The position numbers and the translations under genes were made by a program. Below are positions 51,887-59,982 of a DNA stretch of 64,000 bases, in pieces (position 1 is the stretch's first letter; each line of letters starts with the position of its first letter). Source of the DNA: Corynebacterium striatum ATCC 6940 (lineage in GTDB: Bacteria; Actinomycetota; Actinomycetes; Mycobacteriales; Mycobacteriaceae); contig NZ_GG667531.1 of NCBI RefSeq assembly GCF_000159135.1, positions 62,001 through 126,000 of the forward strand, written 5' to 3'. The notes below the pieces were generated by a model. It searched no databases. It had not been told where the DNA came from and saw only the letters and a program-made list of their open reading frames with translations.

Positions 51887-53572
51887 CTAATTAGTGAGGA
51901 TAGAGCAGTGGACTTGCCCGCCGACGACGAGCTTTGTTGCCTCGGTGACCGAGATTTCGGCGTCTACAGATTGCCCGCCCAGGTCCAGGGTAACGACGGC
52001 CCGGTCCAAGGAGATAGCTCGCAAATCCAGCACGGTGGCAGTGATGCTTCCGGAAGGGGAAAGCACGACGTCGCTGTTGCTTAGGATGAGCGTTGTGTCG
52101 CCCTGCGGATCGGGCTGCAGCGCGCCTGCAACCTTGTTGCCGCGGATGACGCTGCGGCCAAGTAACTGCGCCACGAAGCGGTTGGGCGGAGCATTGACGA
52201 CGTCCTGGCGAGGGGCGTGGGCAAGAATTTCGCCTTTTTCCACCACCGCGATGTCATCGGCCAGGCTGAGAAGATCGAGAACATTGTGGGTGACGAGGAT
52301 CGTGGTGCGGTCGTGCGCCGCGGCAGCAAGCAGGCGGCGCCATTGTGCGGCGGCAGCGGCGTCCACTGCAGCCAGGGGTTCGTCGAGTAGCAGCACTGCC
52401 GGCCGCGCGGCCAAAGCGCGCACCAAGGCGGCTTGTGCTGCTTGTCCACCGGAGAGGTCCCGCACCTTGACGTGGGCGATCTCATCCAACCCTGCAGCGG
52501 AAATGAGCTGCGCGGTAACGTCCTCGACATCGGTGACCATGGTGATCGCCTCGGTCACTGTGGACAGCGGCGGCAATGCGGGCTTCTGGGTGAGCATGAC
52601 GCTTTCAGAGGAGTCAGCGATGCGGCGCAGCAGCGTTGTCTTGCCAGCGCCGTTAACGCCCACTACGGCGGTCGTGGCATGGGGCCGGAACGGTGTGAGT
52701 TCGCGGCTTTGCTGCGGCTTACTTAGCTCGCGGAGCTTTTCGATATCAAGTGGGCCTTGCGCGTGTGCCCGTGGCGCTGGTTCCTTGCGCAGCAGCGTGG
52801 GCAGGCCCGCGAGTGCTAAACAAAGCACGGCCAGGCCGATGAGCACGGCGGAGAGAGCATAGGCGTTGTCCGTGCTGACCTCGCGTTCTAAGTAGATGCC
52901 GCTTGACATCGTGCGCGTAATACCTGGCGCCGAACCAGCGAAGGTAATCGTGGTGCCAAACTCGCCCAGGCTGCGCGCGCAGGCCAGAACGGCGCCGGTA
53001 AAGATGGAGGGCGCAATGGTAGGCAGCGTGATCTTCTGCCATACCGCCCACCGTGACATTCCCACCCGGCGCGCTGAGGTGGATACCTCCTGGTCAATGT
53101 GGCGTAATGCCGAGTCCACCGCCACCACCACGAAGGGCAGCGCCACGAAAGTATGCGCTGTGACCACACCGGCAAAGGCAAAGGCGAACTTCAAGTGGAG
53201 GGCGTCGAGAAGCGGGGCCAAGAGCCCGCGCCGCCCGAGTGCCGCGCTTAGCGCTAGGCCGCCCACCACTGGCGGCATGGCCAGCGGAAGGTAGACCAGC
53301 AGGCGCACAGCCTGGCCCATGTGTTTGAGGCCGTGGAGCCACATGGCGAGCCCGACGCCCAGGAACGTGGCAAGGACGGTGGCCAAAACTGCAGAACTCA
53401 AAGTCACGCGCAGCAAGTCGTGGGTGGAGTCTTGACCGACGACCGCCCCGAGACGGGACCACGGTACGCGCGTTGCTAGTGCCACGACGGGAATAGCAAC
53501 GTATAAAACCGCCACGGCGCCCACGATGGCGAAGGGCCACGGGGCGCGAGTGGGGGTTTCGTGAGAAGCCAT
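51887..53572 (-). CDS. modBC: Molybdate ABC transporter, permease and ATPase fused (ModBC)
   Basis: 561 residues from the ATG at 53572; the frame upstream to 53782 is antisense noise over modA. Residues 1-260 are the permease with six helices and the EAA-type loop (VSTSARRVGMSRWAVWQKITLPTI). After a linker comes the ATPase: Walker A GVNGAGKTT, signature DLSGGQAAQAALVRAL, Walker B VLLLDEPLAAVD and H-loop VTHN. A C-terminal TOBE/Mop-like domain follows. The complex imports molybdate for the nitrate reductase cofactor. The ATPase part is short, without the usual first strand region. It starts 11 bases behind modA. Confidence 0.9.
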   Translation of the reverse strand: MASHETPTRAPWPFAIVGAVAVLYVAIPVVALATRVPWSRLGAVVGQDSTHDLLRVTLSSAVLATVLATFLGVGLAMWLHGLKHMGQAVRLLVYLPLAMPPVVGGLALSAALGRRGLLAPLLDALHLKFAFAFAGVVTAHTFVALPFVVVAVDSALRHIDQEVSTSARRVGMSRWAVWQKITLPTIAPSIFTGAVLACARSLGEFGTTITFAGSAPGITRTMSSGIYLEREVSTDNAYALSAVLIGLAVLCLALAGLPTLLRKEPAPRAHAQGPLDIEKLRELSKPQQSRELTPFRPHATTAVVGVNGAGKTTLLRRIADSSESVMLTQKPALPPLSTVTEAITMVTDVEDVTAQLISAAGLDEIAHVKVRDLSGGQAAQAALVRALAARPAVLLLDEPLAAVDAAAAAQWRRLLAAAAHDRTTILVTHNVLDLLSLADDIAVVEKGEILAHAPRQDVVNAPPNRFVAQLLGRSVIRGNKVAGALQPDPQGDTTLILSNSDVVLSPSGSITATVLDLRAISLDRAVVTLDLGGQSVDAEISVTEATKLVVGGQVHCSILTN

Positions 53573-53582
53573 GCAGAGCAGT

Positions 53583-54299
53583 TTAGTCGGCGGGTTGGAA
53601 GCCGTACTTCGTCCAGGTTTCATCAAAGTCGTCGGAGAGCGTATCCAGTAATTGCTCGGCAGCGTCGCGTCGCTCGGAGTGCGTGACCACGGCGCCCATA
53701 ATCTTGTTGCGGTACTTCTCAGCGCCCTCGATGGGGATGACCTCGAGGTCTGGGTTGGCCGCGGCGTCCGTGGAGTAGACAAAGCCGGCGTCGGCTTCGC
53801 CGCTGGCGACCTTGCCCACGACGTCAGCTACCTGGCCTTCTTGCGAATCGGGAGTGATGGTGAGGTGGAGGTCCTCCATGATCTTGTCCGCGATGTCGCC
53901 GCAGGGCACGGACGGATCGCAGCGCACGAAGTAGTCGTCCTCGCGCAAGTCTCGGACCGAGGAAATCCCTGCCGGATTACCGGGTGGGACCACCATGACC
54001 ATGGTGTTGGTGGCTAGCACGCGGGGCTTGTCCACATCGCCGTTGTCCACGGCTTTGTCCATGGTCTTTTCTGAGGCCGTGATGAGGAGGTCTGCCGGTG
54101 CTCCTTGGTGAATCTGCTCGACGAGGGATGCTGATCCGCCGTTGTTGAAAAGCACTGGGGTGGTGGCCGTGAGGGCATCGTTGAGCACACGCGTCGAGGA
54201 CGCGGCAAAAACGTTGAGTTCCGCTTGGTCGCTGGCGCAGGCGCTCAGCGACGAAGCCGCAAGCGCCGATGCAATGAGCGGGGTAAGGATCTTCTTCAT
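53583..54299 (-). CDS. modA: Molybdate-binding lipoprotein
   Basis: 238 residues with a lipoprotein signal (IASALAASSLSAC, Cys20). It has the ModA/Wtp fold pattern: AASSTRVLNDAL near the N-terminus with the ligand Ser pair, NNGGSASLVEQI, GAPADLLITA, and VYSTDAAANPDLEVIPI with the conserved Tyr. It binds molybdate or tungstate outside the membrane for ModBC. The gene precedes modBC and follows, 22 bases after its stop, the DUF2249 gene; the three may share a transcript with the divergent promoter at 54.6 kb. Confidence 0.92.
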   Translation of the reverse strand: MKKILTPLIASALAASSLSACASDQAELNVFAASSTRVLNDALTATTPVLFNNGGSASLVEQIHQGAPADLLITASEKTMDKAVDNGDVDKPRVLATNTMVMVVPPGNPAGISSVRDLREDDYFVRCDPSVPCGDIADKIMEDLHLTITPDSQEGQVADVVGKVASGEADAGFVYSTDAAANPDLEVIPIEGAEKYRNKIMGAVVTHSERRDAAEQLLDTLSDDFDETWTKYGFQPAD

Positions 54300-54321
54300 G
54301 GCTATCTAACTTACGCCAGCA

Positions 54322-54582
54322 CTAGGCGGTGCGGGTGAACTTGATGTGGAAATCTTGTGGTTCTTCCTTGAGGTAGGCAAGGTCGAAGGACTCCTCGCGT
54401 GCCTCAATCTCCTTGAGCAGTGGCACTGGGTTGTGCGGCGCGATGAGGATCATCGATTCGCCAACGTTGAGGGTGCCGAGCGCGCCGTGGATGGCGCCGT
54501 GGCGGACTGCGTGCGGAATTTCAGAGGCGTTCAGGGTAGGGATGTCGTTGCCTTTGTGCGCATCAGAGATGGGCAGTTGCAT
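54322..54582 (-). CDS. DUF2249 protein
   Basis: 86 residues from the ATG at 54582, with GAAAGGAAT upstream; the longer frame lacks a start signal and crosses the palindromic promoter. The sequence TLNASEIPHAVRHGAIHGALGTLNVGESMILIAPHNPVPLLKEIEAR is the DUF2249 pattern (SirA-like fold) with the conserved His pair. DUF2249 proteins often lie in nitrite/NO and copper or haem gene clusters. The role is unknown; the neighbours here (copper oxidase, nar, mod) agree. Confidence 0.87.
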   Translation of the reverse strand: MQLPISDAHKGNDIPTLNASEIPHAVRHGAIHGALGTLNVGESMILIAPHNPVPLLKEIEAREESFDLAYLKEEPQDFHIKFTRTA

Positions 54583-54604
54583 GTTATTCCTTTCGTTGGA
54601 GGTG

Positions 54605-54621
54605 CTCGAAAGCGTTTCGAG
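54605..54621. promoter_or_regulatory. 17-base palindrome CTCGAAA-GCG-TTTCGAG
   Basis: A perfect 7-bp inverted repeat with a 3-base centre in the 75-base spacer between the divergent DUF2249 gene (start 54582) and the membrane protein gene (start 54658). It is placed to control both directions. Confidence 0.65.
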
Positions 54622-54657
54622 TTTCACCTTAGACCCAATATTAGTACGATAAAAGTT

Positions 54658-55725
54658 GTGAAAAATAGTGCGCATCGTTTCGTGTTTCTGGCATTCGCCG
54701 GCGCGGCGTTGCTCGTCGGCCTTTTCGCCGGTGCCTCACTGCTGGGCGTCGCCCCAGCCAGCGCAGTAACCAACGCCCATGGCCCGCTGATGGTGTTCGG
54801 TTTCGTGGGAGGTGCCATCGGCTTGGAGCGTGCCGTCGCGGTGAAGAAGACGTGGGCCTGGGCGGGCCCGGCCTTCCACGTGCTGGCAGTGCTAACGCTC
54901 CTCGCCGGGGTAACGCGACCCGTACCCGCGGTGTGCTTTGCACTGAGCTTCCTCGTCCTGGGCTTTATCTATCTGGAGGTCCATCGCCGCCAGCCCACCC
55001 TCGCTGTCCTCGTCCAGGCTGCCGGCGTGATTGGGGGAGTCGCCGCTTCCTTACTGTGGGCGATGACGCCCTCCTTTGCTACGGCCATGCCGCTGTGTGT
55101 CCTCTACGTCGTTGCCACCATCATCGGCGAACGCATGGAGCTCGCCCGCGTGACCATGGCCGGCACTCGCGCGGAAAACCTCATCACTGCATTGATCCTC
55201 GCCCTGGCAGCCGCGGGAGTTATCTACATCCTCGTACCCGCAGTGGGCTACCGCCTGATGGGTGCGCTTTTGCTCGCCATCTCCTGGACCACTGTCCGCG
55301 TGGACGTGGCCAAGAACCTCGTGCGCGCTAAGGGGCTGCCCCGATATTCCGCAGCCTGCATGCTGGCCGGTTACTTCTGGCTGGCGTTAGCTGGACTGGC
55401 GTGGCTAGGCATGGGGCAGGACAGCGGCTTTAGCTACGACGCTTCGGTGCACACCATTTTCTTGGGCTTTGTCATGTCCATGATCTTTGCGCACGCACCG
55501 ATCATCTTGACGTCTGTCATTCGAAAGAAGCTGCCCTATAACCCCGTTCTCTACGGGCCTGTGGTGCTACTGCACGCGGGCCTTATGGTGCGCGTCGGCG
55601 CGGATATCGTTGCTCACACTGGGGTGTATCAGGTAGGCGGTATGACTAACGTGGTGGCGGTGCTGCTGTTCGTTTTAAGTGGCTTTGTTTTGACCATCCG
55701 GGAGGCACGACGTGCACATCGCTGA
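54658..55725 (+). CDS. Polytopic membrane protein of the nitrite/copper cluster (NnrS-like)
   Basis: 355 residues from a GTG at 54658; the frame to 54346 is antisense to the DUF2249 gene. About 11 hydrophobic segments are seen. NAHGPLMVFGFVGGAIGLERAVA near residue 38 and HTIFLGFVMSMIFAHAPIILT in the C-terminal half have the regular His placement of haem- or copper-containing membrane proteins such as NnrS. The stop overlaps the next gene by 14 bases, and the three genes to 58297 form an operon. The exact function is unknown. Confidence 0.75.
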   Translation: MKNSAHRFVFLAFAGAALLVGLFAGASLLGVAPASAVTNAHGPLMVFGFVGGAIGLERAVAVKKTWAWAGPAFHVLAVLTLLAGVTRPVPAVCFALSFLVLGFIYLEVHRRQPTLAVLVQAAGVIGGVAASLLWAMTPSFATAMPLCVLYVVATIIGERMELARVTMAGTRAENLITALILALAAAGVIYILVPAVGYRLMGALLLAISWTTVRVDVAKNLVRAKGLPRYSAACMLAGYFWLALAGLAWLGMGQDSGFSYDASVHTIFLGFVMSMIFAHAPIILTSVIRKKLPYNPVLYGPVVLLHAGLMVRVGADIVAHTGVYQVGGMTNVVAVLLFVLSGFVLTIREARRAHR

Positions 55726-56911
55726 CGTATCTTTAGCCGCCCGCGGACGCTGGCACACGATCGCAGCGAGCGTCATTGGCTTCTGGGTGTTGGTGGGCGT
55801 TGCCATCAACGTGGCAGGAAATCTCGGTGCCAACGTGGTGTGGTGGGATCTCATTCACCCGTTCACGATTGGCGCGATGACCACGGCGATCACCGTGTAT
55901 TCCACGCACTTTACTGAGGCACTGACCCGCATGCAGGCCCGTGGCTACAAGTCGGTGGCCTGGCGCGTGGCGCTAATTCAGGTGGGCTTGGTCCTCCTGC
56001 TCGTCGATCGTGCGGGCTATGATTGGGGCCCGCTTTCCGACGCCGCCTCGCTTCTCATCATCGTCACCTTCTTCTGGCACGCGTGGGACATCTACCGCGC
56101 GCTCAAAGGTTCGCTCGCGGGTTCTTTTGCCGTGACAGTACCTTTCTACATTGCTGCCGCCGTGTTCTTGATGGCCTCAGTCGTGATGGTCATTTTCGCG
56201 GCTAACGGCGTGGGCAACTACTCACTGCTGGTCGCCGCGCACTCCCGCGGAATGGTGTGGGGCTTTGCCTGGCTGACCATCCTCGGAACAGTGGTCACGC
56301 TGCTGCCCACGCTGTCGAGCACCAAGATCGCCCCGGCAGCGCGCGCCCGCTGTTCCCGGGCACTTATAGTGCACTGCGTAGGCCTCGCCCTCGCGGTGGG
56401 GCTTTACGCAGTGGGGCTTACTCGGGCAGCGGGCATGGCCCAGTTGCTCGTCGTGCTCGCCGCAATTTACATCATTCAGCCCATCCTGGCCACGGTGGTG
56501 GCGGGAAACCCGCAGCAGACCACGGCGACGGTCTCGGTCGTCGCCGGACTGTTGTGGATGCTCAGCTTATGCGCTGCGGACGCGGTGTGCGCCGTAATCG
56601 GCGTCTACCCCCGCGCGGTGACGTTGTTGCTCATGCCCGCCTTCGTCGGCGCTGGCCTGTTGCAATTGGTCACCGGCGTGCTCCATCACCTCCTGCCCAC
56701 CCTGTTGGGCGGCGGTCCGGCGAAAGTCACACTAGGGCGAAAAGTCGCTGACCGCGGCGGTTATGCACGTTTGGTGCTTATCAACTTGGGCGCAGTGTTG
56801 TGCTTACTCGGCGCGGATGTTGCCGGGCTTATCATGATGGGGCTTGGCCTCATCACCAACGTCTTGGCCATCGTAGTGGCCGTTTACAAGCAGAAAAGAC
56901 TGGAGAACTAA
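55712..56911 (+). CDS. Polytopic membrane protein, second of the cluster
   Basis: 399 residues from a GTG, about 11-12 hydrophobic segments, overlapping the previous gene by 14 bases. Histidines lie in membrane-near positions (DLIHPFTIGAMTTAITVYSTHFTEA, LLVAAHSRGMVWGFAW, GVLHHLLPTL), as in haem-copper oxidase-like or NnrS-like proteins. In some actinobacteria such domains are fused to the copper oxidase encoded next. The copper oxidase ATG follows its stop directly. It may supply electrons or metal to that enzyme. Confidence 0.73.
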   Translation: MHIADVSLAARGRWHTIAASVIGFWVLVGVAINVAGNLGANVVWWDLIHPFTIGAMTTAITVYSTHFTEALTRMQARGYKSVAWRVALIQVGLVLLLVDRAGYDWGPLSDAASLLIIVTFFWHAWDIYRALKGSLAGSFAVTVPFYIAAAVFLMASVVMVIFAANGVGNYSLLVAAHSRGMVWGFAWLTILGTVVTLLPTLSSTKIAPAARARCSRALIVHCVGLALAVGLYAVGLTRAAGMAQLLVVLAAIYIIQPILATVVAGNPQQTTATVSVVAGLLWMLSLCAADAVCAVIGVYPRAVTLLLMPAFVGAGLLQLVTGVLHHLLPTLLGGGPAKVTLGRKVADRGGYARLVLINLGAVLCLLGADVAGLIMMGLGLITNVLAIVVAVYKQKRLEN

Positions 56912-58297
56912 ATGCTCAGCGTTTCTTCGAATCAATCTCCGAAGCCGCCGGCTCAAAACAATTGGGCTTCCTGGTTGCTCATCGGCATTGCCCTTGCCGC
57001 GATTATCGCGCTCGCGGTGTTTAATAGCACGGGCAAGGCGCAAAGGGCGTCGGAAAGCGCGGGCGTGGAAGCGACCGTTGTCGACGTCTCAGTCTCCGGC
57101 ATGGCCTTCGTCCCGGCCTCCATCGACGTGCCACAGGGCGCCCACCTGGTGGTCAACTTCACCAACGACGGCGACCAGGTCCACGACCTAAAGATTGGTG
57201 ACAACGAGACCGGCCGTGTGGAGCCAGGCAAGACCGTTGAGCTCGACGCAGGCATCATCAATGAATCCACCCAGGGCTATTGCACCATCGCCGGGCACAA
57301 AGCACAGGGTATGGTGCTCCAGATAAACACGACTGACGACGCCGCGGGAGCTGCCAGCACCGCAGGCTCTGCAGGCACAGCAGGCGATGCTCAGCACGAG
57401 CACCATCACTCTGCGAGCCACCCCGACGTACCGAGTGCAGCGGAGCGCACCAAGAAGCGCGACGACTTCAAGGCTTTCGATGCCCGCTTGGCCAAGGCCG
57501 AAGGAACCACCCACGAGGAGACCTGGACCATGACCGAGGAAGAGGTCGAGGTCGCACCCGGGGTAAAACAAACGCGGTGGCTATTCAACGGCCAAGCCCC
57601 AGGGCCAACCCTGCGCGGCAAGGTAGGCGACAAGTTCAAGATCACCATCAAGAATGAGGGAACGATGGGCCACTCCATCGACTTCCACGCCGGTGAGGTC
57701 AATCCGGATGAGAACATGAAGTCCATCGACCCAGGCCAGTCGCTAACCTACGAGTTCACCGCTAACCGCTCGGGCATCTGGATGTATCACTGCTCCACGG
57801 CGCCGATGAGCCTGCACATTGCCAATGGAATGGCGGGCGCCGTCGTTATCGATCCAGCTGAACTCAGCGATGTGGATGCCGAGTACGCCATGATTGCCTC
57901 TGACATCTTCCTAGGCGACGAGAACGGTGCCGACGCCGACCGCGTCTCAAACGGCGAGTACGACCTGATGGCGTTTAATTACTATCCGAATCAGTACGAC
58001 CTTGAGCCGCTGCATGCCAAGGTTGGCGATAAGGTTCGCATCTGGCTGCTCAACGTGGGCCCAGACCAGCCGTTGTCCTTCCACGTAGTCGGCGAGCAGT
58101 TCGACACCGCGTATAAGGAGGGCGACTACCTCATTAAGGACCGTCGCGATTCGGGTTCGCAGGCGCTGGATCTGCTTCCCGCGCAGGGCGGCTTCGTGGA
58201 GATGACGTTTAACGAGCCGGGTACCTACAGTTTTGTCAATCACATCATGACCGCGGCCGAAAAGGGCCAGCACGGAAAGATTGTGGTCACGCAGTAG
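56912..58297 (+). CDS. Three-cupredoxin copper oxidase related to nitrite reductase NirK/AniA
   Basis: 461 residues: a membrane anchor (20-40), an N-terminal plastocyanin-like domain (55-140), a His-rich linker (HEHHHSASH), and two cupredoxin domains of the NirK type. Type 1 copper ligands are His254, Cys294, His302 and Met307. Type 2 ligands are His259, His293 and His444. The catalytic Asp257 is present. At the position of the second catalytic His of NirK (His255 in the Alcaligenes enzyme) the sequence has Gln396 (FHVVGEQFD). It would reduce nitrite to NO downstream of the nitrate reductase, or oxidise another substrate if that change matters. A bidirectional terminator separates it from narI. 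Confidence 0.85.
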   Translation: MLSVSSNQSPKPPAQNNWASWLLIGIALAAIIALAVFNSTGKAQRASESAGVEATVVDVSVSGMAFVPASIDVPQGAHLVVNFTNDGDQVHDLKIGDNETGRVEPGKTVELDAGIINESTQGYCTIAGHKAQGMVLQINTTDDAAGAASTAGSAGTAGDAQHEHHHSASHPDVPSAAERTKKRDDFKAFDARLAKAEGTTHEETWTMTEEEVEVAPGVKQTRWLFNGQAPGPTLRGKVGDKFKITIKNEGTMGHSIDFHAGEVNPDENMKSIDPGQSLTYEFTANRSGIWMYHCSTAPMSLHIANGMAGAVVIDPAELSDVDAEYAMIASDIFLGDENGADADRVSNGEYDLMAFNYYPNQYDLEPLHAKVGDKVRIWLLNVGPDQPLSFHVVGEQFDTAYKEGDYLIKDRRDSGSQALDLLPAQGGFVEMTFNEPGTYSFVNHIMTAAEKGQHGKIVVTQ

Positions 58298-58310
58298 TGC
58301 TTAGACAAAA

Positions 58311-58338
58311 GGAGCGAGGAAGAAATCTTCCTCGCTCC
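58311..58338. terminator. Bidirectional terminator between the copper oxidase gene and narI
   Basis: A perfect 13-bp inverted repeat (GGAGCGAGGAAGA / TCTTCCTCGCTCC) with a 2-base loop. On the minus strand it is followed by TTTTGTCT, giving a classical terminator for narI. Confidence 0.92.
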
Positions 58339-58355
58339 GTTAATCGATCTAGTGC

Positions 58356-59138
58356 TTAGGCACCGTGGGCAGGAGTCTCGTTGGCGTCGAGCTGCGCGCG
58401 GTGGGAACGCACCGGCTCCCACGCAGTGTGCGAGCGCATATCCGTGGTGCGCTGGTCGCGGGAACGGTAGACCACGTACGGACGGGTGACGTAGCCAACC
58501 GGCGCTGAGAAAGCGTGGACCAGGCGAGTAAAAGGCCAGACGGCGATGATGGTAAAACCACACAAGACGTGGACCTTGAACTGCCAGGGAACATCAGCCA
58601 TCCACTCCGGGTGGATGTTGAAGATCAGCAGCTGGCGCAGCCACGGCGAGATGGTCTCGCGGTAGTCATAGCCTTGTGGTCCGCCGAAGACCTGGGTGCT
58701 AAACGTCGCGATGGTGCCAGACAGCAGCGCTAGCGCCAGGAAGAAGTACATGACCTTGTCCGAGCTCGAGGTGGACAGGAACACTGAGCGATTAACGATG
58801 CGGCGGTAGAGCAGACCCAGGAAGCCAAGAATCACGGCGACCGCCGCGATAGAGCCAGGGATCGTCGCTAACAGGTGATAAGCGTGGTCACTGATGCCTA
58901 CCGCACGCGTCCACGACTTTGGGAAAGCTAGGCCCATCAGATGGCCGATGACCACGAAGACCATGCCCCAGTGGAACAGCGGGGAGGAAAGGCGCAGCAG
59001 CTTCGATTCATAGATCTGGGAAGAGTGCGTGGTCCAACCGAATTGGTCGGTGCGCCAGCGCCAGAAGATGCCGACGAAAAACGCGGCGATGGCCAGCCAC
59101 GGGAAGGCACCCCATAAAAAGTTGTTGAAATAATCCAT
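58356..59138 (-). CDS. narI: Respiratory nitrate reductase, gamma subunit (cytochrome b)
   Basis: 260 residues with five membrane helices. Haem-ligating histidines lie in LFHWGMVFVVIGHLMG and in FKVHVLCGFTIIAVWPFTRLVHAF. It oxidises menaquinol and passes electrons through two b haems to NarH. It is the last gene of the nar operon, nine bases after narJ. The C-terminal tail (after VYRSRDQRTTD) is longer than in Escherichia coli, as in other actinobacteria. Confidence 0.95.
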   Translation of the reverse strand: MDYFNNFLWGAFPWLAIAAFFVGIFWRWRTDQFGWTTHSSQIYESKLLRLSSPLFHWGMVFVVIGHLMGLAFPKSWTRAVGISDHAYHLLATIPGSIAAVAVILGFLGLLYRRIVNRSVFLSTSSSDKVMYFFLALALLSGTIATFSTQVFGGPQGYDYRETISPWLRQLLIFNIHPEWMADVPWQFKVHVLCGFTIIAVWPFTRLVHAFSAPVGYVTRPYVVYRSRDQRTTDMRSHTAWEPVRSHRAQLDANETPAHGA

Positions 59139-59147
59139 GAGTGCTCC

Positions 59148-59966
59148 TTAAACGAGATCAGGTTGAGCAGTGGGGAAAGGAAGATCAGCAATGCCCACCA
59201 TCTCAGCTGGAGGGCCGGTACGAATGAGATCGACGTATTTCTGAGCGGTTTCGGCATCTACCTCCGGCAGCGCCTTGCACACGGCGACGATTAGGCGCAC
59301 ATAAGGCGAATCCTGTTGTGAAAGTGCAGCACGCAGCACCTCTATGCCCTCGCGATAGCTCGCCAGCATCTCAACGGCGCGCGCATGGTCTTTGCCCTCG
59401 GCGAGTCCTAGCGCTTCCAGAACCACGCAGAGGTGGTCCGGCAATTCATTTTCTGCCAGCTGGAAACCAAATGACTCAAGCTGTTGGGAGAAAGACAAGA
59501 TGGCCATTCCGCGCTGCCGGGTATCGCCGACGGCGTAGTAGGACAAAAACAGCGAGCAGCGGCGACGCTGATCGAAGGTCTCAACGTAGTGCTCCTGCAG
59601 TGCGCGCAGCCCCGCGGTACGGGCGGCGTCGATAAAGCCCATGAAATCCGTTGCCAGCGCCATTGGTAGCTGGTCGAGCTGGTCCTGGACCACGTCCAAA
59701 TGGGAGAGAAAATCCTCCTCCGGGTAGCGCAGCAAGACGCTGGCCGCCATGGCGACGATACGCCGCTGGGTCTCATCGACCGCCACCGGTGTCACGAAGT
59801 CAGTGGGGACCTGGCCGGTGTGCGTGCGTGCCGTGCGCTTGACATCGGCAGCTCCGCCCAAAGAGCCGATGCCGGCAGGCACACCGCTGACGGTGCCGAA
59901 TCCTGCCACGGCGTCATCTTGCGGAGGTTGAGCCGCACGGGCGGCAAGTTTTTCAAAGATATTCAT
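59148..59966 (-). CDS. narJ: Nitrate reductase assembly chaperone
   Basis: 272 residues of the all-helical NarJ/TorD family (MAASVLLRYPEEDF, EHYVETFDQRRRCSLFLSYYAVGDTRQRG). It binds the NarG precursor and helps insert the molybdenum cofactor and Fe-S centres before membrane docking. The first 65 residues are an unusual, low-complexity extension (AAQPPQDDAVAGFGTVSGVP), so a later start may be used, though a ribosome-binding site fits 59966. It lies 16 bases behind narH. Confidence 0.92.
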   Translation of the reverse strand: MNIFEKLAARAAQPPQDDAVAGFGTVSGVPAGIGSLGGAADVKRTARTHTGQVPTDFVTPVAVDETQRRIVAMAASVLLRYPEEDFLSHLDVVQDQLDQLPMALATDFMGFIDAARTAGLRALQEHYVETFDQRRRCSLFLSYYAVGDTRQRGMAILSFSQQLESFGFQLAENELPDHLCVVLEALGLAEGKDHARAVEMLASYREGIEVLRAALSQQDSPYVRLIVAVCKALPEVDAETAQKYVDLIRTGPPAEMVGIADLPFPTAQPDLV

Positions 59967-59982
59967 CTTTCAGACTTACCCC

